DNA from: CAVOAK01 sp963664465
GTDB lineage: Bacteria; Pseudomonadota; Alphaproteobacteria; UBA8366; CAVOAK01
Assembly (NCBI GenBank): GCA_963664465.2
Contig: CAXXSU010000011.1
Location: forward strand, 186,001 to 250,000
Length of the DNA stretch: 64,000 bases
Reading direction: 5' to 3'
The position numbers and the translations under genes were made by a program. Below, in pieces: positions 43,044-52,264 of the stretch (the first letter of the stretch is position 1; every line of letters begins with the position of its first letter). The notes below the pieces were generated by a model, which was not told the origin of the DNA, did not search any database, and saw only the letters and a list, made by a program, of their open reading frames with translations.

Positions 43044-44513
43044 TTAACCCTCGTAACTGTCCCGTACCATGCGATCGAGCAGTCGCACACCGAAACCCGT
43101 ACCACCCTTCGGCACCGTTGGAGCGTCCTTGCTCGACCAAGTCACGCCAGCAATATCCAGATGCGCCCATGGCACCTTGTTGACGAAACGCTGGAGAAAC
43201 TGGGCGGCAGTAATGGAGCCTGCGTCACGCCCACCTATATTCTTCATGTCGGCCACGTCACAGTCGATTTTCTTGTCGTAGGCCTTGTCGAGCGGCAGGC
43301 GCCACAATTTCTCGCCCGTTGCCTGACCGGCAGCAACCAGGTTTTCAACCAAACCATCGTCGTTCGAGAATACACCAGCGTATTCGTGGCCCAGACTGAC
43401 AATCATCGCACCCGTCAGTGTCGCCAAATCGACCATGAACCCCGGCTTGAAACGCGACTGCGTATACCAAAGGGCATCGGCAAGAACGAGCCGGCCTTCG
43501 GCGTCGGTATTCAATACCTCGATCGTTTGGCCGGACATTGAGGTGATGATATCGCCCGGCCGTAACGCGCCACCTGACGGCATGTTTTCCACCAAGCCGA
43601 TAACGCCAATCGCATTAACTTTGGCCTTGCGGCCGGCCAACGCCTTCATCAAACCGGTCACAACCCCGGCGCCGCCCATGTCCCATTTCATCTGTTCCAT
43701 GGCCCCAGCAGGCTTGAGCGACAGGCCACCGGAATCGAAACAAACGCCTTTTCCAACAAACGCGATGGGGGTCTTGGATTTCGCAGCCCCATTCCATTGC
43801 ATGACGACCAGCTGACTTTCATGCTCTGCGCCTTGCCCAACGGCAAGCAATGTGCGCATGCGAAGCTCCCGCAGCTTTCGCTCGCCAAGCACTTCTACCT
43901 TGATACCGAAGCGGTTGAGCTTGCGTGCTTCCGCCGCAAACGACTTGGGGTAGAGAACATTCGGCGGTTCCGAGACGAGGTCGCGCGTCAAGGCGACGCC
44001 CTCGGCCACCTTGTCCATCAACGCAAAGGCGCGGCGCGCTCCGGTGGCGCTTTTTACATGCAACGCGAAGCTCGCAAGACGGGGCTTCTTCTCCTTCTTG
44101 GCTCTTGTTCGGTACTTATCGAAGCGATATCCCCGCAGACGTGCGCCAAGCGCAACATCCGGCGCGCTTGGTGTTCCTGACCCTTCATCAATCAAGAACG
44201 CCGCTGTCTCTACGCCCGCACTGTCCAAATTTGCGACCAGCCGACCCCCGAGATTTTGGCTCTCGAGCTCATCTATGTCTTTGCCGAGGCCGGCCAGTAT
44301 TACGAGCAACAAGGAGACGCCTGCCGGTGCGATGACAGAAAGCAGTTCACCTTGCTGGCCGCTAAATTTGCTGTTCCGAACCGCCCGACGAAGTGCACCC
44401 TTGGTTGCGGCGTCAATACGCCGTGCCGACGGGCTAAATTTCCCCTTGTCGTTGACACCGACGACCACTGCTCCGGATTTTGGCGTCGCAGGCCCGACAA
44501 AATTAATCTTCAT
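43044..44513 (-). CDS. pepA: Leucyl (cytosol) aminopeptidase
   Basis: A 489-residue M17 metallopeptidase. The C-terminal catalytic domain has FVGKGVCFDSGGLSLKP, the signature NTDAEGRLVLADAL with two-metal ligands, and a catalytic Arg region; the N-terminal domain is of normal length. It releases N-terminal residues from peptides in the cytoplasm. In many relatives pepA lies divergently next to lptF; here an island of about 8 kb intervenes. Confidence 0.97.
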   Translation of the reverse strand: MKINFVGPATPKSGAVVVGVNDKGKFSPSARRIDAATKGALRRAVRNSKFSGQQGELLSVIAPAGVSLLLVILAGLGKDIDELESQNLGGRLVANLDSAGVETAAFLIDEGSGTPSAPDVALGARLRGYRFDKYRTRAKKEKKPRLASFALHVKSATGARRAFALMDKVAEGVALTRDLVSEPPNVLYPKSFAAEARKLNRFGIKVEVLGERKLRELRMRTLLAVGQGAEHESQLVVMQWNGAAKSKTPIAFVGKGVCFDSGGLSLKPAGAMEQMKWDMGGAGVVTGLMKALAGRKAKVNAIGVIGLVENMPSGGALRPGDIITSMSGQTIEVLNTDAEGRLVLADALWYTQSRFKPGFMVDLATLTGAMIVSLGHEYAGVFSNDDGLVENLVAAGQATGEKLWRLPLDKAYDKKIDCDVADMKNIGGRDAGSITAAQFLQRFVNKVPWAHLDIAGVTWSSKDAPTVPKGGTGFGVRLLDRMVRDSYEG

Positions 44514-44674
44514 GGGTTCCTCACAGATTTGGAAAGGTTTGTACGAGAGTTCGCGCCCAAATTTGGGAATGCGAAGAGTACGTGCCGCGACTTTAGCCGT
44601 TCATGCCAAAAAGGAAAGTCCCGAACCGATGTCGCCTGCACATCGTGAGCCACAGCATCCGCCGCATTGGTCGG

Positions 44675-45721
44675 TTACTTCGGCTCAATGTAGTCGAAGA
44701 GACCGACTTGGCCGCGACGTTCGGAAATTCCGATATCGATGAGTTCAGCTAGCCGACTCGCCATTTCGTTCGTGTAGTGTAGGGCATCCCAATAATTCTC
44801 GTCAGACATGGTGATTTGTGAGCGAACCATGAAATCGATCGTGTGGGCATTCGGGCTTTGCGCCGCCATTGTCGCCAGCCGCCGCTTACATTCGTCCCAG
44901 CGGGCCCATTCGATTGTCCCCTCGTCTGGCAGTCTAACACTATGATAGGGCACGAACATCAAGACCTTTGCCGTTTCGTCAGGAAGCCGCGCCAGCATGT
45001 CGCGCATCCTTTGATGCACGGTGTAGCGCCACGCTTGCCGCTGGGCCGCGTAGTCCTGCGGCGGCGCCGTAATTACGCTCTTCGTCGCCGGTCCGGCAGC
45101 ACCGTATATGTTAAAGCGCGCCTTCTCGATATCGTACTGCTCGACCGGTGGAAGGAAGTTTGTGTAACCGTCACGACCGTATTTGGGCTTCCTCAATCCC
45201 GTCAGATAGCCGAATTGGCGCGCCGCCTGCTCCAGTGCACTAAAGTTGAACAGATATAGGGCGTCGTTCCATGAATTGCCGTCATAGAGCCACGGCGGAA
45301 ACGGACGGAAGGTAAATTTTGCCAGTGACGGCTCGATGCTGCACCACTCTTCGTCGAGCCCGAATATGACCATATGCGGCGCGGGATGATGATCGACAAA
45401 CAAGTTGTAGAGACGCTCCTGTTCATAGGTTGTCGCACTGTTCATCGAAAGATTGGCAAACCGCGCGGCGAACAAATCGTTGAAATTCGCTGGGTTTAGC
45501 GAACGGGTGGTCGAAGTTCCAAATATGGCGCTGTCAAAACGTGAACTGGCTGCAAGCGCGGGAAAGGAAAACCGTTGGTTTGTCGTTACCGGCTCGCGCT
45601 CGAAGTCGGGCGAGAATGGCAATGTGCCGTATGGATCGACCACCAGCACGAAGGCATAAAGCAGGCCGACGGTGAGCACCGTACTTGCAACGAACACGGA
45701 CCAAAATGTCGACCAACCCAT
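44675..45721 (-). CDS. SGNH-like membrane-anchored protein linked to an MBOAT acyltransferase
   Basis: A 348-residue protein with one N-terminal membrane helix (FVASTVLTVGLLYAFVLVVD) and an extracytoplasmic part. It has a GDSL-type serine region (AIFGTSTTRSLNP), a second block at ATTYEQERLYNLF, and a late DALHYTNEMASRL that would give the Asp/His pair of an SGNH fold. Such proteins partner AlgI-type acyltransferases and acylate surface polysaccharides. The gene follows the MBOAT gene by 8 bases on the minus strand. No named family could be assigned; the SGNH reading is based on motifs only. Confidence 0.65.
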   Translation of the reverse strand: MGWSTFWSVFVASTVLTVGLLYAFVLVVDPYGTLPFSPDFEREPVTTNQRFSFPALAASSRFDSAIFGTSTTRSLNPANFNDLFAARFANLSMNSATTYEQERLYNLFVDHHPAPHMVIFGLDEEWCSIEPSLAKFTFRPFPPWLYDGNSWNDALYLFNFSALEQAARQFGYLTGLRKPKYGRDGYTNFLPPVEQYDIEKARFNIYGAAGPATKSVITAPPQDYAAQRQAWRYTVHQRMRDMLARLPDETAKVLMFVPYHSVRLPDEGTIEWARWDECKRRLATMAAQSPNAHTIDFMVRSQITMSDENYWDALHYTNEMASRLAELIDIGISERRGQVGLFDYIEPK

Positions 45722-45729
45722 ACGGCGTC

Positions 45730-47121
45730 CTAGAACTGAAAATAGATGAATTCAGCGTTTGCACCGCCGCCAACCTGCAACAGGACGGCGACCAAGGCCA
45801 GCCCACCGAGCGCAGCAATCGCCGGTTTGGGCTGCACCCGTTCGCGGGCAAATTCCTGGCTCGTTGGGCCAACCACCGCAACCAATGCGGCAGCGATCAT
45901 CAGCCATCCCGCGTCGAAATAATTTACCATGCCGGAGTCCGCGACACCGACGCCTCCGCCAACCATTGACCAAAGCAGGGTTGCCGCGCCGGGAAATGTC
46001 TCCGCGCGAAAAAACACCCAAGTCGTGACGACGAAGAGCATTGTCGCAGACCAGGCGAGCGGTGGCGCAAGCTTGCCGCCAGCGCGCGTCCAAAGGTGAT
46101 TTACCGCCAGGGCAATTCCGTGCAATCCGCCCCAGGCAACAAATGTCCAACCAGCGCCGTGCCATAACCCGCCGAGCAGCATGGTGATCATTATCGCCAG
46201 CATTTGTCGATTGGGACCGGCGCGATTTCCTCCCGCGGGGATATAGACGTAATCCCGCAGAAAACGTGACAGCGTCAAATGCCAGCGCCGCCAAAACTCG
46301 CGGATCGACGCGGCACGGTAAGGGGCGTTGAAATTGACGGGAAGATGCAGCCCGAGCATGAGCGCGAGGCCTATCGCCATGTCTGAATAGCCGGAAAAAT
46401 CGAAGTAGATTTGCAAGCCGAATGCAACCGGAGCCATCCACGCGTCAACAAGGCCGAGCAAACTTCCGGCAGTCGTTGCCGCAAACAACGGGTCGGCCAC
46501 AAGTGCAAGATGGTCGGCAATGAATACCTTCTTAATCAGCCCAAGTAGGAGCAAGATCCCACCGCGCGAAAGATTCTCATACAAATCATCGTGTTTCGGA
46601 TCACGCTCAAACTGAAAGATAAGTTCATTGTGCCGGACAATGGGTCCGGCAATCAGCTGCGGAAAGAAACACACATAGAGCGTGTATTCGCCGAATTCGT
46701 ATGCAGGCGCCTTTCGACGGACAGTGTCGACAAGAAATGAAATTTGCTGGAAGGTAAAAAAACTGATGCCAAGCGGTAGAACTATCGACCAGCGCTGCTG
46801 CTCGACCTGCCAAAGCCAAGTGAATGTTTCGGCGGCGAAATTCGCGTACTTAAAAATGCCCAAAACCAATAGATTTACTGAGACTCCCAAGAGGATTAGC
46901 GGCATGCGCGGCCACCGCCGATGCGCGCGCGCTAAGACCCAATTGACAGCAATGGAGCCCGCAAGAAGCGGGATCAGCCGAATATCCCAATATCCGTAAA
47001 ATATAAATGAGGATATTATTAGTATCCAAATTCGAACATTTCGATTTCCTGAGAATAAGTAATAACTAGTTAATACCGCTGGAAAGAATACGAATAGAAA
47101 TACTTGGCTGTGAAACAGCAT
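45730..47121 (-). CDS. MBOAT-family (AlgI-like) O-acyltransferase
   Basis: A 463-residue multi-spanning membrane protein beginning MLFHSQVFLFVFFPAVLTSYY. MBOAT features are FDFSGYSDMAIGLALMLG, FWRRWHLTLSRFLRDYVYIP and the catalytic histidine in LLGGLWHGAGWTFVAWG. AlgI-like enzymes pass acyl groups across the inner membrane for transfer to alginate or other polysaccharides. With the SGNH-like gene it forms a two-gene operon. The region upstream of its ATG is duplicated in tandem, starting at the start codon itself. Confidence 0.92.
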   Translation of the reverse strand: MLFHSQVFLFVFFPAVLTSYYLFSGNRNVRIWILIISSFIFYGYWDIRLIPLLAGSIAVNWVLARAHRRWPRMPLILLGVSVNLLVLGIFKYANFAAETFTWLWQVEQQRWSIVLPLGISFFTFQQISFLVDTVRRKAPAYEFGEYTLYVCFFPQLIAGPIVRHNELIFQFERDPKHDDLYENLSRGGILLLLGLIKKVFIADHLALVADPLFAATTAGSLLGLVDAWMAPVAFGLQIYFDFSGYSDMAIGLALMLGLHLPVNFNAPYRAASIREFWRRWHLTLSRFLRDYVYIPAGGNRAGPNRQMLAIMITMLLGGLWHGAGWTFVAWGGLHGIALAVNHLWTRAGGKLAPPLAWSATMLFVVTTWVFFRAETFPGAATLLWSMVGGGVGVADSGMVNYFDAGWLMIAAALVAVVGPTSQEFARERVQPKPAIAALGGLALVAVLLQVGGGANAEFIYFQF

Positions 47122-47181
47122 TATTTTGCTTTCTTACATACTTGCGAAATGCCTGAGTTTTCTCCGGCATCGAAGCATGAA

Positions 47182-47225
47182 CCTTGCCTATCCGGTTATC
47201 ACCCACACCCACTATATGTAGTGTG
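47182..47225 (+). repeat. 44-bp island-boundary repeat, copy A
   Basis: Starts ccttgcctatccgg and ends atgtagtgtg. Identical direct copy at 47427-47470 and inverted copy at 52368-52411. It contains a small palindrome (cacta, tatg, tagtg). Confidence 0.85.
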
Positions 47226-47426
47226 CACCCATTTTCCTGAGTAAAGCTCGGTGCAGGTCGAAGCGGAGATATCTGCGGCGATGCCGAGCAGGGACTCGGA
47301 CGGCATTGTAGCGGCTTTTAGGCGACACTTTAGCGTGGCGGAAATCCTAATCATTGAGACAGCATTATTTTGCTTTCTTACATACTTGCGAAACGCCTGA
47401 CGTTTTCTCCGGCATCGAAGCATGAA

Positions 47427-47470
47427 CCTTGCCTATCCGGTTATCACCCACACCCACTATATGTAGTGTG
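47427..47470 (+). repeat. 44-bp island-boundary repeat, copy B
   Basis: Second direct copy, produced by the 245-bp tandem duplication. Confidence 0.85.
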
Positions 47471-47702
47471 CACCCATTTATCCTGAGTAAAGCTCGGTGC
47501 AGGTCGAAGCGGAGATATCACGGCGATGCCGAGCAGGGACTCGGACGGCATTGTAGCGGCTTTTAGGCGACACTTTAGCGTGGCGGAAATCCTAATCATT
47601 GAGTCGGATTTGGCAAAACGCCACGTTGCATAAAGGACCGTCACTTCATTGAAATTTATCTGAAATCGGAGGTGAACGACACCGATGGAATATTCCAGGA
47701 AA

Positions 47703-47923
47703 TCAGAGCTTCATTGAATTGTAGGATTCGAGTGCCGGATTATTCACAAATAGCTCTGTGAACTGGTTTTCAAGTTCGCTCAATACGTCATATGGAGTAA
47801 ACGGATTGAGGATCACGTTCTTGCGTGTCGCTTCGTCTTCGCTGCGACTCAAAACGCGCCGGAGACTAACAGGCGCGGACGGGTTCTCCGCAACGATTCG
47901 TGCCAGCGCGTCGCTTTCTTCGA
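47703..47923 (-). pseudogene. LRV-like repeat protein gene, 3' part
   Basis: An open frame of 73 codons with no start, reading out of the IS1380-type element: ALARIVAENPSAPVSLRRVL, then ATRKNVILNPFTPYDVLSEL, ending NPALESYNSMKL. The recurring NP-x-P-x3-L pattern is that of leucine-rich repeat variant (LRV) or similar helical repeat proteins. A probable N-terminal part lies on the other side of the element at 50992-51075. Function unknown; the gene is broken. Confidence 0.6.
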
Positions 47924-48045
47924 CTAGCCCGGATTATTCACGGCACGGCGTGAAAGAGGTGGTGAGCGTGGATTAAACTGTTGAGATTCCGTATGATTCT
48001 GGTGTCTGGCCAAGACCATACGGCAACAGGGAAACCCGGCTCACC

Positions 48046-48066
48046 ATGGATGAGATTACCGCCTAT
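48046..48066 (+). pseudogene. IS1380 transposase, first seven codons (split)
   Basis: ATG GAT GAG ATT ACC GCC TAT (MDEITAY) runs into the left end of the inserted IS at 48067. Joined to 49529 after removing the insert and one ctat copy, it restores MDEITAYLPGLSPVENKELC. Confidence 0.8.
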
Positions 48067-49524
48067 CAGCCCGTTGAAAAAGGCGTCATTGACCGGGTTT
48101 CACGCCACGGCGAAGCATATCGCGGCGAAGGCGGTTTCGCCATCCTCCGAGACGATGAGGACGATCTGAACGACCAGGACGGCTCCAGCGGGCGTAACAA
48201 GCACGAACAAGGCGCCAATTCCGCCCGCCACGGCCTCCTTCGGGGTGCCGGCGCCGATGAGTTGGCGCATCAGCAACGATAGGTTGTGGCCGGCGACGTG
48301 AAGCAGGTATCGCTTGTGCACGTTCTCGCGGCCCCGAAGCCAGGTCCGGCGCATACCGCCGCGATCGAGGTTGTGGGCAAAGGAGCGCTCGACGATCTCG
48401 GCGCGCAGCTTGAAGGCTTCCCTGGCCACCCCCGATAACAGCCGGGTCCGGTTGTTGGTGACCGCCCGGCGAGCCGCATCATCTCCGTGCCAGCGCGCAA
48501 AACCCTTCTGCTTGGGCTCGGAGATCCGGCTCTTCCAGGGGCCGTCGTCGAGCGCCTTCAAGACCAACCGTGAGTGGTAGCCCTTATCGGTCACACATTC
48601 GGCCGGATCTTCGGCCGTCGGCGCCACATCCACCGCCTCGAGGTTTGCCTCGGCCGCCGCCAGGGTCTTGGGAAGCGTTGTCGTATCGCCCTCGTCGGCC
48701 GGGTGCAGCTCCGCCGCCACCACCGCGCCGGTGTCCAGATCCACCGCGTGCTCGGGCTTGTAGGCCAGGTGCGTGGTGCCGTCCTTCATCTTGGCGATCT
48801 TGGCCTCGGGGTCGCTCCTGGAAACCCAGTCCTGGTTCGAGAGCTTCTTGCCCTTGCGCTTGCGGTCCAGACGCGCCAGGTCCTCAGCCGTGGGTGTCTC
48901 GATACCGCTCTCCTGGGCCAAGCGCTCCAGCATCCCCCGGTAACCCTCGCCCGTGTCCCTCCGCACGATGTTGCGCAGCGCCGCGTTGGCCTCCATGGTC
49001 GAGGCATCCACCCCGATGCGCTCGCCCTTCACCAGACCCGCCTCGGCGATCAGCGCCAGGACCCAGTCAAACACCGCCGTGTGGACTTCATGGGGCAGGC
49101 GCGCGCGGGTCCGTGACAGCCAGGAATGGTCCGGCACCCGTTCCCGCATCTCCAACAGCAGGAACTCCCGTAGCGACAGGGAATCCGAGCAGCGCCACTC
49201 CAGCCCACGCTCAGAGTCGATACCCTCGAAGTAGCCCACCAGGTGCATACGGAAGTAGCGCCCGGGTGGCACCGAAGGCGCCCCCATCCTGGCCGCGTAA
49301 TAGGGCTGGCAGACCGCCTCGGCGAAGCCGTCGAAGCCGCCCTCGATCAGTACCAACTGCAGGCGGTCGTAAAATACATGACCAGGCGAGCGCGGCATCT
49401 CCGACCATGCTCACCATCAAGTCCCCCTGACGATCCTTCTGCTGTTCGCCATCAGCGAACCCCCCTTCAGGCCAGGACACCCAGACCATGCCGACTTCGT
49501 CCAGGGAAGACTTCCAACGGGCTG
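48067..49524 (-). mobile_element. IS5/IS1182-type insertion sequence, copy 2, nested in IS1380
   Basis: A 1458-bp near-identical copy of the element at 40549-42018, with the target duplication ctat (48063-48066, 49525-49528). Differences from copy 1 cluster in the last 120 bases at the right end: one inserted base in the transposase leader, a 4-base change (tgtcccatcgcc to tgttcgcc) and a 2-base loss inside the right terminal repeat. Confidence 0.88.
48100..49398 (-). CDS. IS5/IS1182-type DDE transposase, copy 2
   Basis: From the internal ATG at 49398 (MPRSPGHVFYDRL) this is 432 residues, identical to copy 1 apart from DKGYHS, which keeps the conserved tyrosine. The 19-residue leader present in copy 1 is out of frame here because of a one-base insertion near 49408. 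Translation must therefore start at the internal ATG. The catalytic residues are present, so it may still be active, perhaps at lower expression. Confidence 0.88.
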   Translation of the reverse strand: MPRSPGHVFYDRLQLVLIEGGFDGFAEAVCQPYYAARMGAPSVPPGRYFRMHLVGYFEGIDSERGLEWRCSDSLSLREFLLLEMRERVPDHSWLSRTRARLPHEVHTAVFDWVLALIAEAGLVKGERIGVDASTMEANAALRNIVRRDTGEGYRGMLERLAQESGIETPTAEDLARLDRKRKGKKLSNQDWVSRSDPEAKIAKMKDGTTHLAYKPEHAVDLDTGAVVAAELHPADEGDTTTLPKTLAAAEANLEAVDVAPTAEDPAECVTDKGYHSRLVLKALDDGPWKSRISEPKQKGFARWHGDDAARRAVTNNRTRLLSGVAREAFKLRAEIVERSFAHNLDRGGMRRTWLRGRENVHKRYLLHVAGHNLSLLMRQLIGAGTPKEAVAGGIGALFVLVTPAGAVLVVQIVLIVSEDGETAFAAICFAVA

Positions 49525-49528
49525 CTAT

Positions 49529-50848
49529 CTCCCCGGACTGTCACCCGTCGAGAACAAGGAACTGTGCGTCCGGTTCGCCGGCGGCCGGCTGTCGTCGGAC
49601 GGCGGCGTGCTGGTGCTGCGCGAGATCGAGAAGCGTCTCGGCCTTGCCGCGCGCCTAGCCGGTTGCCTGTCCGATGCGCGCGATCCAGCGAGCACCACCC
49701 ACTCATACGCCGACATGATCGGGGCGCGCATGTTCGCCATCGCCTGCGGATACGAGGATTGCGACGACCTCGACGTGCTGCGCTTCGATCCGGCGTTCAA
49801 GCTGGCCTGTGGTCGCCTGCCCGAGAGCGGTCGCGATCTGATGTCGCAGCCGACCTTGTCCAGGCTCGAGAACGCCCCATCATGGCGCGAACTGGCGCGC
49901 ATGGGGCTGACGATGATCGATCTGTTTTGCGACAGCTTCGAGCGCGTGCCCCAACGCATCGTGCTCGACATTGACGATACCCCTGATGCCGTCCACGGCG
50001 GCCAGCAACTGGCACTGTTCAACGCCCATTACGACGAGTACTGCTTTCAGCCCATCCACATCTTCGACGCGGCGACCGCCAAGCCGGTGCTGTCGCTGCT
50101 GCGTCCGGGCAAGCGGCCATCTGGTGACGAGGCGGCGCGGGTCTTGCGCCACGTCATCGGCCGCATCCGGCGCCATTGGCCCCGGGTCGAGATCGCGGTG
50201 CGTGGCGACGGCCATTACGGCACGCCCGAGGTCATGGACCTGCTGGAGGATCAGGGCCACGGCTACATTCTCGGGCTTCCCGGCAACGCCCGGCTGAGCG
50301 AGATCGGCCAGCCGTGGTGCGAGGACGCGGCGCTGCGCCGGGTGCAATCAGGCAAGGACAAGGTGCGCCGTTTCTTCCAGACCGGCTACCAGGCCAAAAG
50401 CTGGTCACGCGAGCGCAAGGTCGTTGCCCGCGTCGAGGCCACCGCAAGGGGGACGGATGTCCGCTTCGTCGTCACCAACCTGCCGGGCCGCGCCAAATTG
50501 CTCTACGAGAGGGTCTATTGCGCCCGTGGCCGGATGGAAAACATGATCAAGGAGCACAAGCTCTACACCAAATCCGACCGCACCTCGTGTCACCGATGGG
50601 AAGCCAACCAGTTCCGGCTGTTCCTGCACACCGCCGCCTATTGGCTGCTGCATCAGTTGCGCCGGACCGCGCCCCGCCGCTCGCCGTGGCGCACCGCGAC
50701 GTTCGAGACGCTACGACGGGCATTCCTCAAGATCGCCGTGCGCATCGAGGAGCTCAACACTCGCATCAAGATCGCCCTGCCCTCGGCCTACCCATATCGC
50801 AACGCCCTGATCGCGATGGCCGCCTCCATCGCCGCACAAGGCCCCTGA
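49529..50848 (+). pseudogene. IS1380-family transposase, main part (5' end cut off by nested IS)
   Basis: The frame reads LPGLSPVENKELCVRFAGGR without a start codon, continues through LSSDGGVLVLREIEKRLG and the catalytic IVLDIDDTPDAVHGGQQLAL, VRGDGHYGTPEVMDLLE and ARGRMENMIKEHKL (D, D, E), and ends at 50848. With the seven codons at 48046-48066 it would be a full 446-residue enzyme. A GTG at 49607 could start a shorter product lacking the first 33 residues, probably inactive. Confidence 0.88.
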
Positions 50849-50991
50849 TCCTAGCGGCGCGTGCCGCCGGATGAACCTCGAACGTCAATCTCCAACCCGT
50901 AACGAAAACCCGCCCCGAAAGCCGCCGTCAACCCGGCCGATACCGCTCGCCTCGCTCAAATCGGCCGCCAAGCGTGAATAATGCGGGCTAG

Positions 50992-51075
50992 TGCCGTCAA
51001 TCGCTCAGACGATGTCGTTTCATCAGCAGCTTCCCGTCTGGCCGTGGGTTTTTTCGTTTTTTCCTTGGTCGCCAC
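50992..51075 (-). pseudogene. LRV-like repeat protein gene, 5' part
   Basis: GTG start at 51075, preceded by GGGGGACGG, followed by 28 codons (MATKEKTKKPTARREAADET, then TSSERLTA) that run straight into the right end of the IS1380-type element. The lysine-rich start and SERLTA are a plausible N-terminus for the repeat protein whose C-terminus is at 47703-47923. The two parts do not rejoin exactly, so a few bases are missing. Confidence 0.55.
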
Positions 51076-51138
51076 CGTTCCGTCCCCCGATGTTAAGTAC
51101 GTGACGTGAATTAAACTCCGGTTCGGTTTTCAGAACAA

Positions 51139-51146
51139 TCAAGAAT
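51139..51146. repeat. Target site duplication of IS1595-type element 2 (left)
   Basis: tcaagaat; the right copy is at 52303-52310. Confidence 0.88.
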
Positions 51147-51175
51147 ATAGGGTATCCTATTCGCTCTCGTAGTGC

Positions 51176-52264
51176 CTAGATCTGGGGGGCAGGGCTGGGT
51201 CTGCCCCCGACGAGCTTCTTGTATGGCACGGGCTCCAGTTGCACTGCTTGCTGGAGGAGTCGATAGAACAGGAGGCCGCGAGCTTTGGATCGGCGGCGAT
51301 TGAAGCGGAACGTGAACTCGTCCAGATAGTAATCAAGCTGGGAGGCGCTAATATCGCCCCATGGTGAATACCCAGTTGTCATCGCCACCGATCAAGGAGG
51401 CCGGCTACCCGATGAACTTGCGGGGCATGACAATGTGGGTATCCTGGGTCGCCGATCTGGCGGTCTAATAGCCCCATGGTGAATACCCAGCCACCACCGA
51501 TCAAGGAGGCCGGCTACCCGATGAACTTGGGGCATGACAATGTGGGCTGGGTCGCCGCTGGCGGAAATATTTTTCGGCTGGTGTTCGAAGCCGACTCCCG
51601 TGAGACCGTTGTAGGCTCGCCAGCCATCGGTTCGAATCGTTGCTCCCGGGCACACAGCCGTTTGGACGAAAGGAATGAGGCTCTCGGCGGATGCGTCCTC
51701 GACACGCGCCATGCGGATACGACCGGTGCCCCGACCCCGGATTTCGGCGGCAATCGCGACAATCGATTTCTTGTTTGTTTTCCGCCCCGTAACGCCAACC
51801 TCCCGGCCGCCCACATAGGTTTCGTCGACCTCGACCTCGCCATTCAGAAGCTCTCTGCCCGGTCGAACCATGGCCCGGCGCAGCTTATGGAGCCATGTCC
51901 AAGCCGTTTGATAACCGCCCAGGCCGAGTATTCGTTGAACCCCAAGCGCACTGACGCCGTGCTTCTGATTCGTCACATACCACATCGCCTGGAACCAAAG
52001 CCGCAACGGTTTCCGCGTACCCTCGAAGATCGTCCCCGCGGTCGGCGACGTCTGACGTTGGCATCCCGCACATCGCTGTTGGCCCCTGGCCGTCACCCAC
52101 GCCTCGGTTCCCCCGCAGGCCGGACACCGAAACCCGGCAGGCCAACGGACACGCCGAAGAAAATCCGCACAGGCGGCCTCAGAAGCGAACCAGTCGTCAA
52201 ATTCCATAAGCGTGCGAGGGTAATCGATCCCGCCAACGGGATGGGCAGTATTCTCGGCCATCAC
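51176..52264 (-). pseudogene. IS1595-family transposase, broken by internal duplication
   Basis: From 52264 the protein starts MMAENTAHPVGGIDYPRTLM and has the zinc ribbon (CPACGG, CAGCQR), GTIFEGTRKPLRLWFQAMWY, VEVDETYVGGREVG and TDGWRAYNGL. After HRVAGLLDRWWLGIHHG it enters a duplicated segment and stops at 51392. The true C-terminus (SASQLDYYLDEFTFRFNRRR) is present in another frame at 51179-51340. The last catalytic block is thus disconnected and the transposase should be inactive. Confidence 0.88.
51356..51585. repeat. 115-bp tandem duplication inside the IS1595-type transposase
   Basis: Both copies start gccccatggtgaatacccag (51356 and 51471) and share the following 100 bases, with several small insertions in the first copy. 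Confidence 0.88.

Larger units (their letters stand above)
47115..47603. repeat. Tandem direct duplication of about 245 bp upstream of the MBOAT gene
   Basis: Unit 1 is 47115-47359 and unit 2 is 47360-47603; they differ by a few substitutions and small indels. The unit begins with cagcat, the complement of the first two MBOAT codons, so the start codon and upstream region of that gene were copied. Each unit contains the 44-bp repeat described below. No protein gene is evident in 47122-47702. Confidence 0.88.
47924..50991 (+). mobile_element. IS1380-type element, interrupted by IS5/IS1182-type copy 2
   Basis: The ends carry matching inverted repeats (ctagcccg, one mismatch, attattcac at 47924-47941; complement ending at 50991). 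Subtracting the nested IS (48067-49524) and one ctat leaves about 1.6 kb with one intact IS1380 transposase frame, the usual size. No target duplication is visible at the outer ends, which suggests a deletion or recombination after insertion. The element lies inside the LRV-like gene. Confidence 0.8.

Noticed and set aside
47199..47644. Two similar minus-strand frames in the 245-bp repeats
   Set aside because: They are copies of each other made by the duplication, lack ribosome-binding sites and resemble no protein.
49797..50347. Minus-strand frames within the IS1380 transposase
   Set aside because: Antisense shadows of a recognised transposase.
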